The position numbers and the translations under genes were made by a program. This document shows positions 23,463-34,623 of a stretch of DNA of 64,000 nucleotides, piece by piece; positions within the stretch are counted from its first letter, which is position 1; the number at the start of each line of letters is the position of its first letter. A model generated the notes under the pieces. The model did not search any database and was not told the DNA's origin. It worked only from the letters and a program-made list of their open reading frames with translations. Where the stretch lies: assembly GCA_030248295.1 (NCBI GenBank), contig JASANH010000479.1:186001-250000 (forward strand), written 5' to 3'. Origin of the DNA: Mesodorylaimus sp. YZB2_4 (taxonomy: Eukaryota; Nematoda; Enoplea; Dorylaimida; Dorylaimidae).

Positions 23463-24901
23463 TTAAAGGCTGAAATCAAACTCGAAGTCTTCGACTTGTT
23501 CACTTAGCCCACCGGGCAGACCACGGCCAAGTGTCCAGAAGTCGTGTTTTGAATTGGACAAGGCACTCCTCCCTTTGGGCCAATTATTATCAAGCGTAAC
23601 AAATATTTCGATCAATTTGACGATTGATCTTGAATAGGCGCGGTATTTTTCGTAAATTGCTGTGCAGTCTTCATAAAATGTTGGTTTTTTTGCCGATCCG
23701 ATGTAAATGACCACTGGCCACTCCAATGAGGACGCATTTAGGTAATAGTTAATTGAGAGCCTCTCTGTAGCTTGCGATTGGCGGCTGGACGGTTCTAAGA
23801 GAATCGTTTGGCCCATTACGACTGACGAGTGATCATCATTCGTGTAAGTGAGAATAGAAAAATCACCGCACTGATCGAGAAGGAATCGTCGAATGCCTAA
23901 ATGATTGGTGAGAACGGCGATATCATTCAATTTGAAGCCCTGATCCTGAAGAAAATCGAGTATACTCTTAAAACTACCCCACAATTCATTTTCAGTCTCT
24001 TCGCAGCTTTGACATTTTATAAACTTTGTGGTTATTCGAGGACCAGAACTTTGTGCCCAGCAGCAGCTTTCACTGCCATTTTGCTTGTGGCATGGGTATA
24101 AGCGGATCTGAAGATGACTTCTGAACATCGCATTACTCTTTCCAACACAGCAGTAATAATAAGGGTCCCCATTTTGAGATTCGCCTGCATGAATCACCTG
24201 GCTCAGGGCGCTCGCGTAGTTGTGGTCCTGCTCCATCTTATCAACGTCCTCCAGAAAAGCATCCAGAGCTATCCAAACGGTTTTGTTCGGCTGCTTATGT
24301 TTGGCAAAGGCCATTATTGCCAGGCATAGGCACAATGCCGATAGACGATCAGTGAATGCAAAACCATGATCGTAAGAAATGTCAACATCAGCCGCGTCGT
24401 CAATTAATAAATTATTCGAAGAGAAGGAAGAGAAACGACTCAAGAACTCATGGCAATCCAATTTCGATACAATAGCGTCAAGCATCGCGATAACGCGCTT
24501 TGATTTGTTTTGAGTAAAAAATTGGGTTAATGTGGCGAAAACTTGTCTATTAAAAAGTTCTACAACATCCTCAAGTAACCCGGATGATTTCTTCAATTGG
24601 GTCCAAGATTGAATTTTGTAATTTTGAAGCTCATATCCGTCAAGTAATTCCTTGTAACGGTCCATGTAACCAAGGGGAGATAAAATCATGACAGGCTCGC
24701 CTTTTTTCAATAACTGTATAGCTTTTTCCTGCAAAATAATTGTTTTCCCAGTCCCTGCAGCCCCAACAATGAACTGCCGGTTTGGTCCATTCAGAACTTT
24801 TTGTTGTTCAGGCGTAAGGATGATTAGCTTTGAAAAATGTTCTACTATGATCTGATTCGGATCCGCTTTTTTACGTTTCGGCGCACTTGAGTCTCCTATC
24901 G
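23463..24901 (-). CDS. SF1-helicase-like P-loop ATPase, 5' exon(s) not found
   Basis: A long minus-strand exon, open from a likely acceptor at 24901 to the stop at 23463, about 478 residues. Near the start it reads LTPEQQKVLNG, then a perfect Walker A GAAGTGKT (24741-24764), then PVMILSPL. This order matches UvrD/Rep-like superfamily 1 NTPases. Toward the C-terminus, FKLNDIAVLTN and ASSLEWPVVIYIG resemble SF1 motifs IV-VI (family form: SSKGLEWPVV). The expected Walker B DExx box is replaced by something like WIALDAFLEDV, so ATPase activity is uncertain. No initiating ATG lies upstream of the P-loop in this exon; a dispersed repeat (24921-25230) abuts its 5' edge. Alternative: a decayed helicase fragment from a mobile element. 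Confidence 0.62.
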
Positions 24902-24920
24902 CTGATTTCAGTTGGCCTTA

Positions 24921-25230
24921 CCCTGGTGATGGAGGTTGGTTTGCGAACCATAAACCTTCGCTGTGCACGCCAGGCTGTGTGTGACTCACCTGGAACCGTC
25001 GAGGTGCCCCGAGTGGAGAGACGAAAACTAGACGAGGAGACAGTCTCGGCTGTCGGACACCGACAGGATGCACAACCCACCCGCCATCGTCAAAGGAAGT
25101 TGGTGTGGGGTCCAGAATGCCCTCGCGTGGAGGTGCTCCCAGTGGAGACGCGCAGAGGGACGCACCCGTGTGTGCTGGTCCCCACACAGCCTTGCTTACA
25201 AGGTTTGACCGCTAGCTAGCTACAGGCAAA
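24921..25230. repeat. Dispersed repeat B, copy 1
   Basis: About 310 bp, related to 51959-52275. Shared blocks include GTGATGGAGGT, CGAGTGGAGAGACG, CACCCGCCATC, CCAGTGGAGACGCGCAGAGG and CACAGCCTTG. Both copies are in the same orientation. It is GC-richer than its surroundings and encodes nothing recognisable. The element class is unknown. Confidence 0.8.
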
Positions 25231-25580
25231 AATCGTGCTTTGGCGGAGGAAAAAAAACGAATGCGGATGACTGTTACCGATACTATGTATCAGCGAATTC
25301 CGAGCAGATGTTAATGAGCCCCCGTGACGAATAACTTATACAGTCGTCGTTCAGTCATTTCGTGCAAAAGCGTCGATGCTGCCGCGTTGGTCAGCTGACC
25401 ACAATGAAGTGCAGCGAGTCGGAAAGAGCCTTCCCTGAAGCCAAGAAAAGACATCGTGGCTCGTAGATTCAATCCTGTAGGCGAAACGCGAAAGGCATAA
25501 TTCATTATATTGGTTTTTCATAAATTTCCATGAAGGCCAGTAATCCTCTTTCTAGCGTTAAAGGTTAAATTGACTTCGTT
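25231..25580. other. Spacer, no supported gene
   Basis: A 64-residue minus frame at 25311-25505 is compositionally protein-like but has no domain, partner exon or promoter that I can support. Confidence 0.35.
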
Positions 25581-25581
25581 G

Positions 25582-25710
25582 TTTGATGCGATGAGTCAAA
25601 TAACTTAAACGCGCGATCAGCTTATTTTGATGAACAATGCGTCTAAAAGAGAGCCCAAAGCCACTTCGCGTTCGCATGCTAATTCGACGCATCGCATCAA
25701 ATTACGGAAA
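25582..25710. mobile_element. MITE-like inverted repeat (GATGCGATG family), degenerate
   Basis: GTTTGATGCGATGAGTCAAA on the left pairs with GACGCATCGCATCAAATTAC on the right. The termini match the cleaner copy at 60274-60398, which has TTCGATGCGATGCG and CGCATCGCATCGAA. Confidence 0.6.
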
Positions 25711-25825
25711 GTTACTCTGGCCTTCAGGAAGAGGATGATTGGCAACTACGTGTGGACTATGTATAATGTTTGCAGGAATATCCATCGCAAAATCATCATA
25801 TCCCCTGTTCACAATTTTAAAAATT

Positions 25826-27905
25826 CCAGAATGAATCCACGTGGATTCGTAGAAAATTCGCCCCTATTCCACGAGGATCCATGGACAAATCCATGCGGAT
25901 ATAGCATGGATGCGGCTGGAATCCATACGGATGTGGCCTGAATAGAGCTGGAATCCATACAAGCTGGAATGGATCCAGATGGATTCTGTGGTTTCTCCTC
26001 CGCCTCTACTCTTTCGACCCTCAATACACAATCTGACAGTCAATGAAATCTCCAGATAACCTCCATTTACTAAATGCGCGCAGGTCACGAAAAAGGGCAT
26101 ATAATGGAAGCCAGCTATAACACTAAAAAAAAATGTGACCAAAACATTGCCCATTGAAGAGGAAATGACTATTCGAAATTCATCGGTCGTTTTTGACGCT
26201 TTAACTGGCTTTTCATATTGTAGCACTGTTTCCGCCAACGTTGTTCATCAACCGCATCATAGCCTGGTGGCTCGACAGATTCGTCCTTTTGTACAATACG
26301 ACTGAACAGCGATTCTTCCCACTTGTGCAGAGTCCTAAAAATCCACGACGTATACTGCACGCACTAGCAAAAAACAACAGCGTTTGTCCGCAACCCCAGG
26401 TAGATATATTACTTTTTTCGAGGTAGCTATAGGCCCCAGTAAGAAATCACGTGGGGAGAATATTCAAAAATACACCATAACTTACGTTCTTCCAGGCGTG
26501 CTGTTTCCAAATTCGTTGATTTGATGCGTACAAATTTTGTGGAAATAAGAGGAAGCGGCTTTCTTTTCAGCAATAAGCTCACGATCGATTTCCTCTTGAT
26601 TTTTCTCCGCTCTGCTGCATTTTTTGGGCAAGAAAAACTCTTGAAACGCTTTTTTTTCTCCCTTCTGTTTTGAAAGAACTGGACGACGACATGTCAAAAG
26701 CTCAGTTTCCTCTCGAATTCTATAGTACAATACCCACTATTTTCAATTTGGCGACATTGAACGCTTCTGAGCTGAAAAACCTTCTAATGTATGCTTTCTT
26801 GCCAGCAACTGCTCCATTTTTGGGGAACCTCCCAGATTATTGGCACTGGGTAGCCGTATTCGTTCATGCAATCCGTCTGTTATCGCAGTCCAGCGTTTCC
26901 GAAGATGACGCTCAAATCGCTCGATATTTGATTGGTATTTGGCATTTTTTGATCGAAACTTTTGTGTCTAAGGAAGCTTACAATTACAACGCCCACGCCG
27001 TCATGCACCTTCCTGATCAGGTATGCGAGAAAAAGTGTTATAAAAATTCGTAACAAAACTTCTCAAATTTTTAGGTAATGAAATTCGGGCCTCTTTGGGC
27101 AGTAAGCTCGTTTTGTTTTGAAAGCTTCAATGGCCAATTTGTTCGTCAGATCAAGTCTGCAAAAAGCCCAATTCAGCAAGTTAGCCGTCGTTTTGTCCTC
27201 CAAAGGTTCGCCAGCTCTAAACTATTTAAATTGCTCGAGGAGAACCCTTCAGTCCAGCAAGTTGTGAACAAAATCATTGGGACGCGTAAAATGTCGAGCC
27301 CCGATCGATACATGCTTGTGTGCCTGCGCCGGCAAATGAGCTTTTGTTATCAGCTTTTGACGAAGAACTGTATGAAGGGTTTTTTTCAGTTATTTTACCG
27401 AGTGATAAGATGATTGTGGTGCCTTTGGAAGATTTTTTATGCAAAGTAATTGTCTCCCCTTTCTGGGAAAAGCTAATCGTAACTGATGTGATGCCTTTTG
27501 AACACGATTGAAACAGGCCTGTTTTTGCTTTAGTTGGCTTAAGCTTAAAACAAGATGTACTGCAAGTAAAATTCTCTTTGTGGAGGCTTAAAAACCACAT
27601 GAAAAAAGTATAAAACTAGATGCCTTTCTGCGCAATAATAGAAGAGAATCTATGTGGATCCAGTCAGTATATTGATTGAATACGCATGGAATTTCTATCC
27701 ATACTACATGTGGATCCAGACCCTTTCACATGGATTTCGCTTAACTCCATTATGAATAAAATGTGGATTTCGAACAAGGATCCACGAGGATTCCTCACGA
27801 GTCGCGGATCCATCCGGACTACACGCGAAACAGCATGGATCCATGTGGATGAGCTCTGTCCTCATGGAATCCATGCGGATCCATTCTGGATCCGACTGTA
27901 TTGGG
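25826..27905. mobile_element. Decayed Tnp2/CACTA-like DNA transposon bounded by GGATCC-rich palindromes
   Basis: The outer parts, about 25826-25990 and 27646-27905, are packed with short units around ATCCATGTGGATCC and AATCCACGTGGATT. The coding remnant described separately (26670-27413) lies between them. Clustered subterminal repeats flanking a transposase remnant are typical of CACTA/EnSpm elements. No target-site duplication was identified. Confidence 0.55.
26670..27413 (+). pseudogene. Tnp2/CACTA-type transposase C-terminal region (DUF4218-like)
   Basis: Two exon-like pieces, about 26700-27018 and 27076-27413, are separated by a short GT-AG intron. Characteristic text is LKNLLMYAFLPA, FLGNLPDYWHWVAVFVHAI, YNYNAHAVMHLPDQ, then VMKFGPLWAVSSFCFESFNG. 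This matches the conserved block NVHxLLHL...GPLWxxSxFxFESFNG in transposase-associated proteins of this type. The N-terminal DDE catalytic part is missing in this window, so this is a truncated, non-autonomous remnant. The second piece ends FYRVIR. Confidence 0.72.
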
Positions 27906-28276
27906 AACATGGGATACCTCGCTAATTTCGCTTGCAGTATTGAATCTACGCCTCTTCACCTGGAATCAAGGAAGTGATCACCATGGCCATTGTATGAGTA
28001 AGCGAGGCAGCAAGTTCGAACGGTAGCCCATCTCACAAAAATAAACGCGTGATGCCTCATTTGAGCAGTGTATGCGCCCACGCAACGTTTCCTCTTCTTC
28101 CAACCCTCGCACTAGTTACCATGTAAGGCATAAAAAGAAAAAGTTCTTTTAACGACACTTTCCTTATTCGTCGCCTGAGCTAATCATGTGCCAAAGTTCG
28201 TGAAATGGAACAGTCACAAAGGCGCCATCAGAGGATTTCATTGTCTCTTGTACAAGATGACGCACAGATGACTTGG

Positions 28277-28284
28277 TATATTAA
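28277..28284 (+). promoter_or_regulatory. TATA element of CAP gene 2
   Basis: TATATTAA lies 62 bases before the ATG of the second CAP gene, matching the spacing seen at the other genes. Confidence 0.4.
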
Positions 28285-28338
28285 CCAGCAAAAATCCTAA
28301 CCTGGCACTAACTTCTCAAGGTAACCAAGGTGATTAGA

Positions 28339-29300
28339 ATGGCCTCAGTTTTCTGCCAGTTGCTTGCGTTGTCAGCGTTCGTCTATGTTGCACGAGGCCA
28401 AGAACTTTTTGCACTGAGCGAGGAAGAAAAGGAGGCAATTGTGGCCGCACATAATGCGTATCGAAAGGAGGAGGGTGCCACTGCTATGCAGAGATTGGTA
28501 AGTGCTGTTCACCAGCTTCGCACTAAGCGTTGCAGCTGCAGAACCACTGTATGCATGGGTACTCTATGCTGGAATATCACGGTTTGTACTTCCTGTACAC
28601 GGGCAGTCACTGCCCAGTATTTACTGCTGCCTATGCACCGGACTACAGTTCGGCCCTAACACGGCAATCTTACACTGCAGAGACTGGCCAGCCCAGTAAT
28701 CGTTTGCCCCATCCCGCGCACAATAATGTGCACACATTCTCAATGCTTCAGAGATGGAGCGACGGTCTGCAGCAGTTTGCTGAAGGTATGGCGCTAAGAT
28801 GCTCGAACGGCCATGGCGGTGATGACGAGTACAACAATGTGGCGGGCTTTGAACGAATCGGAGAAAATTTTTATGCTGGATGGGGGTTCGAGCCAACTGT
28901 CCAGTCTGCCATCGATGCATGGATGAGTGAAAAGCAAGAATTTGCTGGTGTATTGAACCATGCTACTGGACACTACACCCAGGTAAGCTTTTGTAGCATG
29001 TCACTAGTGAGACCAGCCAGTCCAGAAGCATGGTTCGTTGCAGATCGTTTGGCTTGACACGACTGACGTCGGCTGCGCGGTATCAAAATGCTCTGATGGT
29101 GGGACCCGTATCTACTGCGATTATGGCATTGCTGGAAATTGGGGTTATACGCTTCCAATTTCGTATGGCGATCCCGGTTCCGAGTGTTCCGACAGATATC
29201 CCGGCGAGGCGTCTGATGGGGATGGATTGTGCGGTGAGTCAGCGGACCGACTTCTTGGGTTTCAGAATAGGAATGGTTGGTGCTTTTAGTGCATGCGTGA
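28339..29300 (+). CDS. Secreted CAP/SCP-domain protein (copy 2)
   Basis: Paralog of the CAP gene at 10485. Exons are 28339-28497, 28752-28982, 29044-29233 and 29290-29300, for 196 residues. The ATG at 28339 begins the signal peptide MASVFCQLLALSAFVYVARG; nearby GTG/ATT codons are not starts. Motifs in order are AHNAYRKEEGATAMQRL, RWSDGLQQFAEGMALRC, GENFYAG, GHYTQ plus IVWLDTTDVGCA, and CDYGIAGNWG. This copy keeps the classical GHYTQ and lacks the proline-rich insert of copy 1. Intron positions are identical, and the last exon is again 11 coding bases, giving C-terminus VHA. A 32-base alternative acceptor near 29266 would leave an intron too short and an immediate stop, so I reject it. Confidence 0.92.
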
Positions 29301-29699
29301 AGAAAGGAACGGTGGACTTGAAGACCAGACTGTCACAATTCAGGAGTATCAGCATAAAAGTGCGTAAAATAAAGCTCTAGTGCCATTGCTTCTTGTAAGT
29401 GATATTTTTGATTGCAACTTCCCTTAAAACTGTGCATGGTAATGTGTTTGAGTATGTTTGGCACAATGAAACATCACGATAACTGGCTCTGTCTCATTAG
29501 TTCGGTACGCTTATTACGCCGTCACTGGAACTAGCGTATAAGGAACAAGGGATTGGGTAACAGGCCCATCAAACCATGATGAGAGAAAGATATGCATCGG
29601 GGAAAACCATCGTGGAATGAAGCAATCATATTTATGGCAGCGAACTCAAAAGACCTGCTGATAACACCTCCTCGAGGCATCGTAAAGCATCACGACTCA

Positions 29700-29815
29700 C
29701 GGCCGGATCGGATCGGATCCCATCTGTTCGGATCGGATATCCGATCCGATCCGAACAGAAAAATCACCATTTCGAAAATTCGGATCGGATCATCTGATCC
29801 GACGTTCCGAGCCGC
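29700..29815. repeat. GGATC-unit repeat cluster with hairpin
   Basis: Repeats of CGGAT/GGATC units. Positions 29726-29762 form a near-perfect palindrome around GGATATCC (arms CTGTTCGGATCGGAT). A related cluster on the other strand lies at 31330-31425. Confidence 0.7.
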
Positions 29816-30074
29816 AGGCAAACAACTAACTGTTAAAATTTTTCTCCAACCCCTCTGTAGTGTAATGAATGAGATGTGATCAGTATTCTGCTTAGATACT
29901 TCCTTTTTTCTGCTCACAAATAGAGTTACTTAAGTCATCTTGTCGTTACTATTATTAGAGACCAGAGAACATGGGTGACTCAGATTTTTGCAAATAGTTT
30001 AGAGTTAGTCGGCAGAAATATTAGTGAGTGAGCAGTGGAAATGTCCATTTTTTAAAAATAGTTTGTAGTTATGC

Positions 30075-30207
30075 ACCGGGTGTTTCATAAACAAAGTACC
30101 TACTTTGACATCAATGGCTACCTCACTTCAACTCTGGGTCCCTTATTTTAAACGATTCCCGCGCTAATTGATGTCAAAGTAGGTATTTTGTTTATGAAAC
30201 ACCCGGT
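30075..30207. mobile_element. MITE with ~41-bp terminal inverted repeats
   Basis: Left end ACCGGGTGTTTCATAAACAA and right end TTTATGAAACACCCGGT are inverted copies that stay nearly identical over about 41 bp each, leaving about 50 bp of unique centre. The CCGGGTGTTTCAT start resembles ends of mariner/Tc-type MITEs. Target-site duplication is unclear. Confidence 0.85.
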
Positions 30208-32044
30208 ATGGCTACAGTCATTAATTTTTTCCCAACATTTTTTCGATGTTAGCGATCATAAATCAATGCAGGCGCCACAAAAAACCTAACCTAACCTAGT
30301 TCTCCTAATCTACCAGTCCAGTATTGTTATGGCCCCAGTTGCCTTCGACCCTTTTTCACCGACAAAGTGATTACAAAGGAGTTTGGTTTTCATACTTTTG
30401 ATTAGTTAGGTTATCATCTATTCGAGTCCCACAGTATGCTGATCCAGAAGCTTAAATTTAGCAGCTAATTAATCTTTTCTGGTATCCTTATACAGCTGAC
30501 GTGCGCAAGTTGTTTCCGTCCACCAGACCTGCCTTTGTCAACAAAATAATCATAAGTATCATAATAGGCAATTTCTTTCCGCGCTTTAGAAACCTACGAA
30601 TAAGTAGCATTATTCTGAAAGCCCATACTGTCATTCCTTCGTGGGGATAGTCCAGGACTCCCTGTTCCTTGTTCCTCCTTAGCACTAGTTTTTTCACCAT
30701 ATAGTACATATTAACGTTTGCTGGGTGCCAGAGGTAACTGTTCATGAACCTATGCAAGTTAGCTTCTGGTCATTAGGCCAAGTACCACAGCTTTGATAAT
30801 TAGCAAGTGTTGACCGCAGATATTCTGCCGAAATATTAAATTTCTGAACTCGGGATCTTACCCTCAAGTCCACCAATGTGATCTCTGACACACGCCTAGT
30901 TTCCATGCCATCCCTGCTAATCCAAAATCCATATACTGTATTTTTTATTTTGTCAACTACAAAATGCATTAGCTACTTTCCTAACCCCCGCCTGTTGATG
31001 ATCCTGCAGAAATTTGGTCTCTGCTCGTTTCAGTATTGCACCTGACGCTAGTTTATTTATATCCTGGCATGAAAATTCGTTCTATCGATTTAGAACCCCA
31101 GCAAGTTAGTGTCATCTACGTGATTGCCAAATTTTCTTTCGCGTTTTTAGTTGAAATGTCCACACCCCTAATATCTTTGTCCTGGCGTACAAAAAATTTT
31201 GTGACTGTCTAAGCAGTCATTCATGAGCAGCATGTATCCGATCTTTACTTTGTCAGGTTGTAAAGTATTCAAGGATCCATGATGAGCTGCGTTGCTTGCG
31301 CCATAGCACAATGATAATAAGTACTGTTGGCATGATCCGATCCGATCCGAAGCATCCGCCGACCTGAAATTTTTCCCATTCGATCCGATCCGATCCGATC
31401 CGACAAACCCCCATACGATCCGGTTGTGAATCACGACAAACGAAGTACGATTGCGAGCACACTCTTTGATGACGATCCTTGTGATCCATCAATTCCTTTT
31501 TCTTGGATTTCCTGCAGGTAATCCTATCGCGGTCGCGTCACTGGATAACTACAGTGCAACAGCGAACAGTAGTTGCCGTAGTTGCAGTGCATATTGCATC
31601 CTCGGTTCTCCACTGACTCTCCATTCAAAGTAAGGTAGCTTCTAAAGCAGTAGGCACCTCCCAGCGTTGTAATCTCTGAGAATTCCCCTATGGTTCCAGA
31701 TGCTTGGGAAATGGAAGTACAGTATTTGATTCCACACGAACTTACGATTAGCATGGCGGAATCACTTACCTTCCTATCCTCAGCCCCTTTTATGCTCTGG
31801 TTACACGCTACCTGTCGCGTACTGAGCGATTTTCGGATTCCATCTCATACTTTTTCTTTAGAAACCCTTTTGCATCCTATTCTTGCTCGCTCTAACCCAA
31901 GCATTGACCCTACCCTTTCTCTTGCCGCACTCCTCTCCTGTATCCCACTGAGACTCTGCTTGCGTTTAAAGATTTTATTTACTGCGGGTTGTGTATCAAA
32001 ACATGGGACTCATTTTTAAGATTACCTTCTTTTCTTATATATGA
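30208..32044. other. Spacer, no supported gene
   Basis: The minus frames at 30488-30757 and 30742-30969 have no domain I can name. A GATCC-unit cluster lies at 31330-31425. Two TACWGTA heptamers occur at about 30931 and 31719. Confidence 0.4.
31330..31425. repeat. GATCC-unit repeat cluster
   Basis: GATCCGATCCGATCCGA tracts at about 31334-31350 and 31381-31402, the complement of the units at 29700. Confidence 0.7.
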
Positions 32045-34623
32045 TCATGTTTTCATCACAAATCGTTTCCAGTTTCCCTCTTTCCATTTCTTCTCCCAAA
32101 CGTAAGTCACCAAGAACATAACCAATTGCGCCACCGTTAGTAGAGTTCCACCAACAAACAGACCCAACGTGCCTCCAATATTGCTCAGGAGCTCAATGAG
32201 CGAGTACGTCTGCACTTCTTCAATCGTCAGGATTCCTCCTCGATTGAAAGCGTCATGACGGATTTGAATGATCGTAATTGACAGGTTCGAGTGCGGTGCA
32301 CCTCCGTGACCATCAGACCCCACAGTATCTTCGCCATCCAACACAGCTTCGTACAATATTCTGTCACATTTTCGAAAACATTCTTGAAAGCAGGATGTTT
32401 CCAACAGAACCTTCTCGAGCAACTCTTCATCCGAAATCGCGTACTCCGGGTCAAAACTATTACAAAATTGGTCTGGGTTATAAAGATGGGTTTCAGCTTC
32501 GCTAGATAGCCAAAGCAGTTTGCATTTCAGCGACTGTTCGTGGGCTCGACTCCCACATTTGGCCGAGCATTCGAGTCCCGAACTGTCTCGTGTGCAATGC
32601 GAAGTCGATTTCTTCATGTTAATAAATCTTTCAGCTTTAACTCTGACGAAGCTCTTTGTGGAGCGTTGGATTATCAGCGGCCACGAAAAAAATGAGGCTG
32701 CGCTCGTGTGAATGAAAAGTAACCAATTTTTCGATGCTTGCACGATTCCGCGAGTCTTATCTTTGAATTTAAGTTTAATGTTTTCCCGCCGGAAGAGACC
32801 GGGAATTTGTGAAAAGGAGAAGTCGTAGCACATCGTGGCCTGAGGCGAGGAGACCGTTTCTATGCGATGATCCTCAGCCAAGTAAGATGGAACAGAACTT
32901 TCGAAGAATTCTTGTTCGGACGCTGCAGGAGTGAGGGTCACAGCGATTGCTCTGTAATAATCGATCAGATTTGTGAAGTTATGTTCATATAACATTCTGA
33001 TGAACTCCTGCCGAGCCGAACTAGCATTGGTCATTTCCAAGTTGCTGTTGTGAATTTCGAAAGTGTAACCCAGGGAATACTTGATGCCGTCTTCTGATAA
33101 ACCGAGACTCAACGCCTTGTCAGCATCGAACCAGGCGCCATTGCACAGGACGATAGGTGGATATGAATAAGTAAGGTTTTTTTTCAAATAAACCTACAGT
33201 ATGCAAAGCCAGCATTTTTCAACCTGGACCTAAAGAGCACTGACTGTAAGTCGTGAGCTTTACAAAACACCAGGTAAAGTTTAACGTGGTTTCAGAAGAT
33301 ACGCGTAACTTACAGTACACACTCAGAAGCCAATAAACCCTCTTGACAGCTTACATAAGAAGCAGGGACCTGTGACGATTCCCCCACCCTGTCGTTTTTC
33401 CCCACCATAATATTTCGCCTGATGGGCAGGTACGACTTGGATTGCAAAAGCAGTATGAGTGTGCAAAGGCTGTATGATGAGGGCAGTGTATAGTGCAAAT
33501 TACGCTTCTGCAGCTCATGTGGGGTGGGAATCAATAGAAAGAGAAGATACACATACATTCGGGGAGTGGAGCTTTTGTGAATTCACCTGCAACCAGTATG
33601 GCAGCTGCAGATTTTGCGAAGCAGTTTTCTCATTTTCTGGGTCGTATCAGTTGTCCTTGAACTGTGCAAGCGTGGTCCGATGACAACTATGACCTGGACC
33701 AGGCGAGGGTGGTTCAAGGAGCAAACGGCATAGAGGACGCTATTACAACATGGCATTAGAGCATGGCAATCGAATGATAAAACAAAATCGTGGAGTATTG
33801 AGGCATATTTGATACTTCTGGGAGAAGTAGTGACGATTTGTGAGTACTTGTTCCTAGATGAACCCTAAATATTCGAATGGGCACAATTTCTCATCTTGCC
33901 ATATGCATATGCGTATGGCTGGCATGCAAATCACGACTGCCCGTACATATTCTGTGCATACGATGTACTGCCGGTGCAAACCTGCATTATGCTCCACTTT
34001 CCTGAAAGAAGAATTGCAAGCCAAAGCTGCGTTTCTTTCTCGCTGGTAGTGGTACTCTGCGACAAGTAATTGTCTCTTTAAAGATTTCGATAGAGTGCCT
34101 ACTGCACGTTTTCTTTGTGAAACACAAAAGTATACTCGTAAAGTCTGGCTTACCCGGGTCAGGGTTGGTTCGTTCAAATACTGACACGATATTTTGATGA
34201 TGTAATACAGGGTAGCCGAAATTCCAGTACAAAGTAATATTGTCCAAACCAATCTCAGGACTCGACTTCTGGAGAAGATGCTTTCTTGCAAGCCCACGAT
34301 TCCAGTCACGTTTTGCGCAAGCTGACAGCCGAAAGAGCCTGAAATATGAGTCGTGTTCAGCCATCACCAAAGCCACTTCACCTCATAATGTGACAGTGGT
34401 GTAACTGTCGGAAAGGTGAGTCTATGTCGTTACCCCTTTCGGCGGTCTCTTTTTCCAGTTTTTCTACGCGGGCGATCAGACTTGTATCAGTGACTTGCGA
34501 TAAAACTGGGATCGCTTGCTTTAATTTTTCTTGAGCAGCTTCTAACTTCTGAAGCCGTTTGTGCAATCCTTCGAGCAAAATGGTATTCCGAGCCAATCTA
34601 GCGTGAGTAGGCGTTTCGGACAT
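32045..34623 (-). CDS. DEG/ENaC-family sodium channel subunit
   Basis: Amiloride-sensitive-type cation channel. Minus exons are 34434-34623, 34154-34338 and 32045-33193, with phases 1 and 0 matching, for 507 residues. The cytosolic N-terminus (residues 1-63) is unusually charged and heptad-like (LHKRLQKLEAAQEKLKQA, VEKLEKETAERG), a probable coiled coil. TM1 is about residues 88-112 (RVLRLVWTILLCTGISATLY). The extracellular part has PIVLCNG, the Cys-rich CFQECFRKCDRILYEAVL and several other cysteines. TM2 reads YSLIELLSNIGGTLGLFVGG then TLLTVAQL. The family selectivity filter G-x-S is here G-G-T. The protein ends in a short basic tail. First intron 95 bp; second intron about 960 bp with no repeat that I identified. 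Confidence 0.9.

Noticed and set aside
25311-25505. 64-residue minus frame as a first exon for the ATPase gene
   Set aside because: Orientation fits, but I could not find a donor in the required phase, so linking them would be guesswork.
29234-29265. A 32-base terminal intron in CAP gene 2
   Set aside because: Too short for splicing and it would give an immediate stop; the acceptor at 29289 reproduces the C-terminus of CAP gene 1.
30488-30969. Two minus-strand frames as retrotransposon coding sequence
   Set aside because: No reverse transcriptase, integrase or gag motif could be identified.
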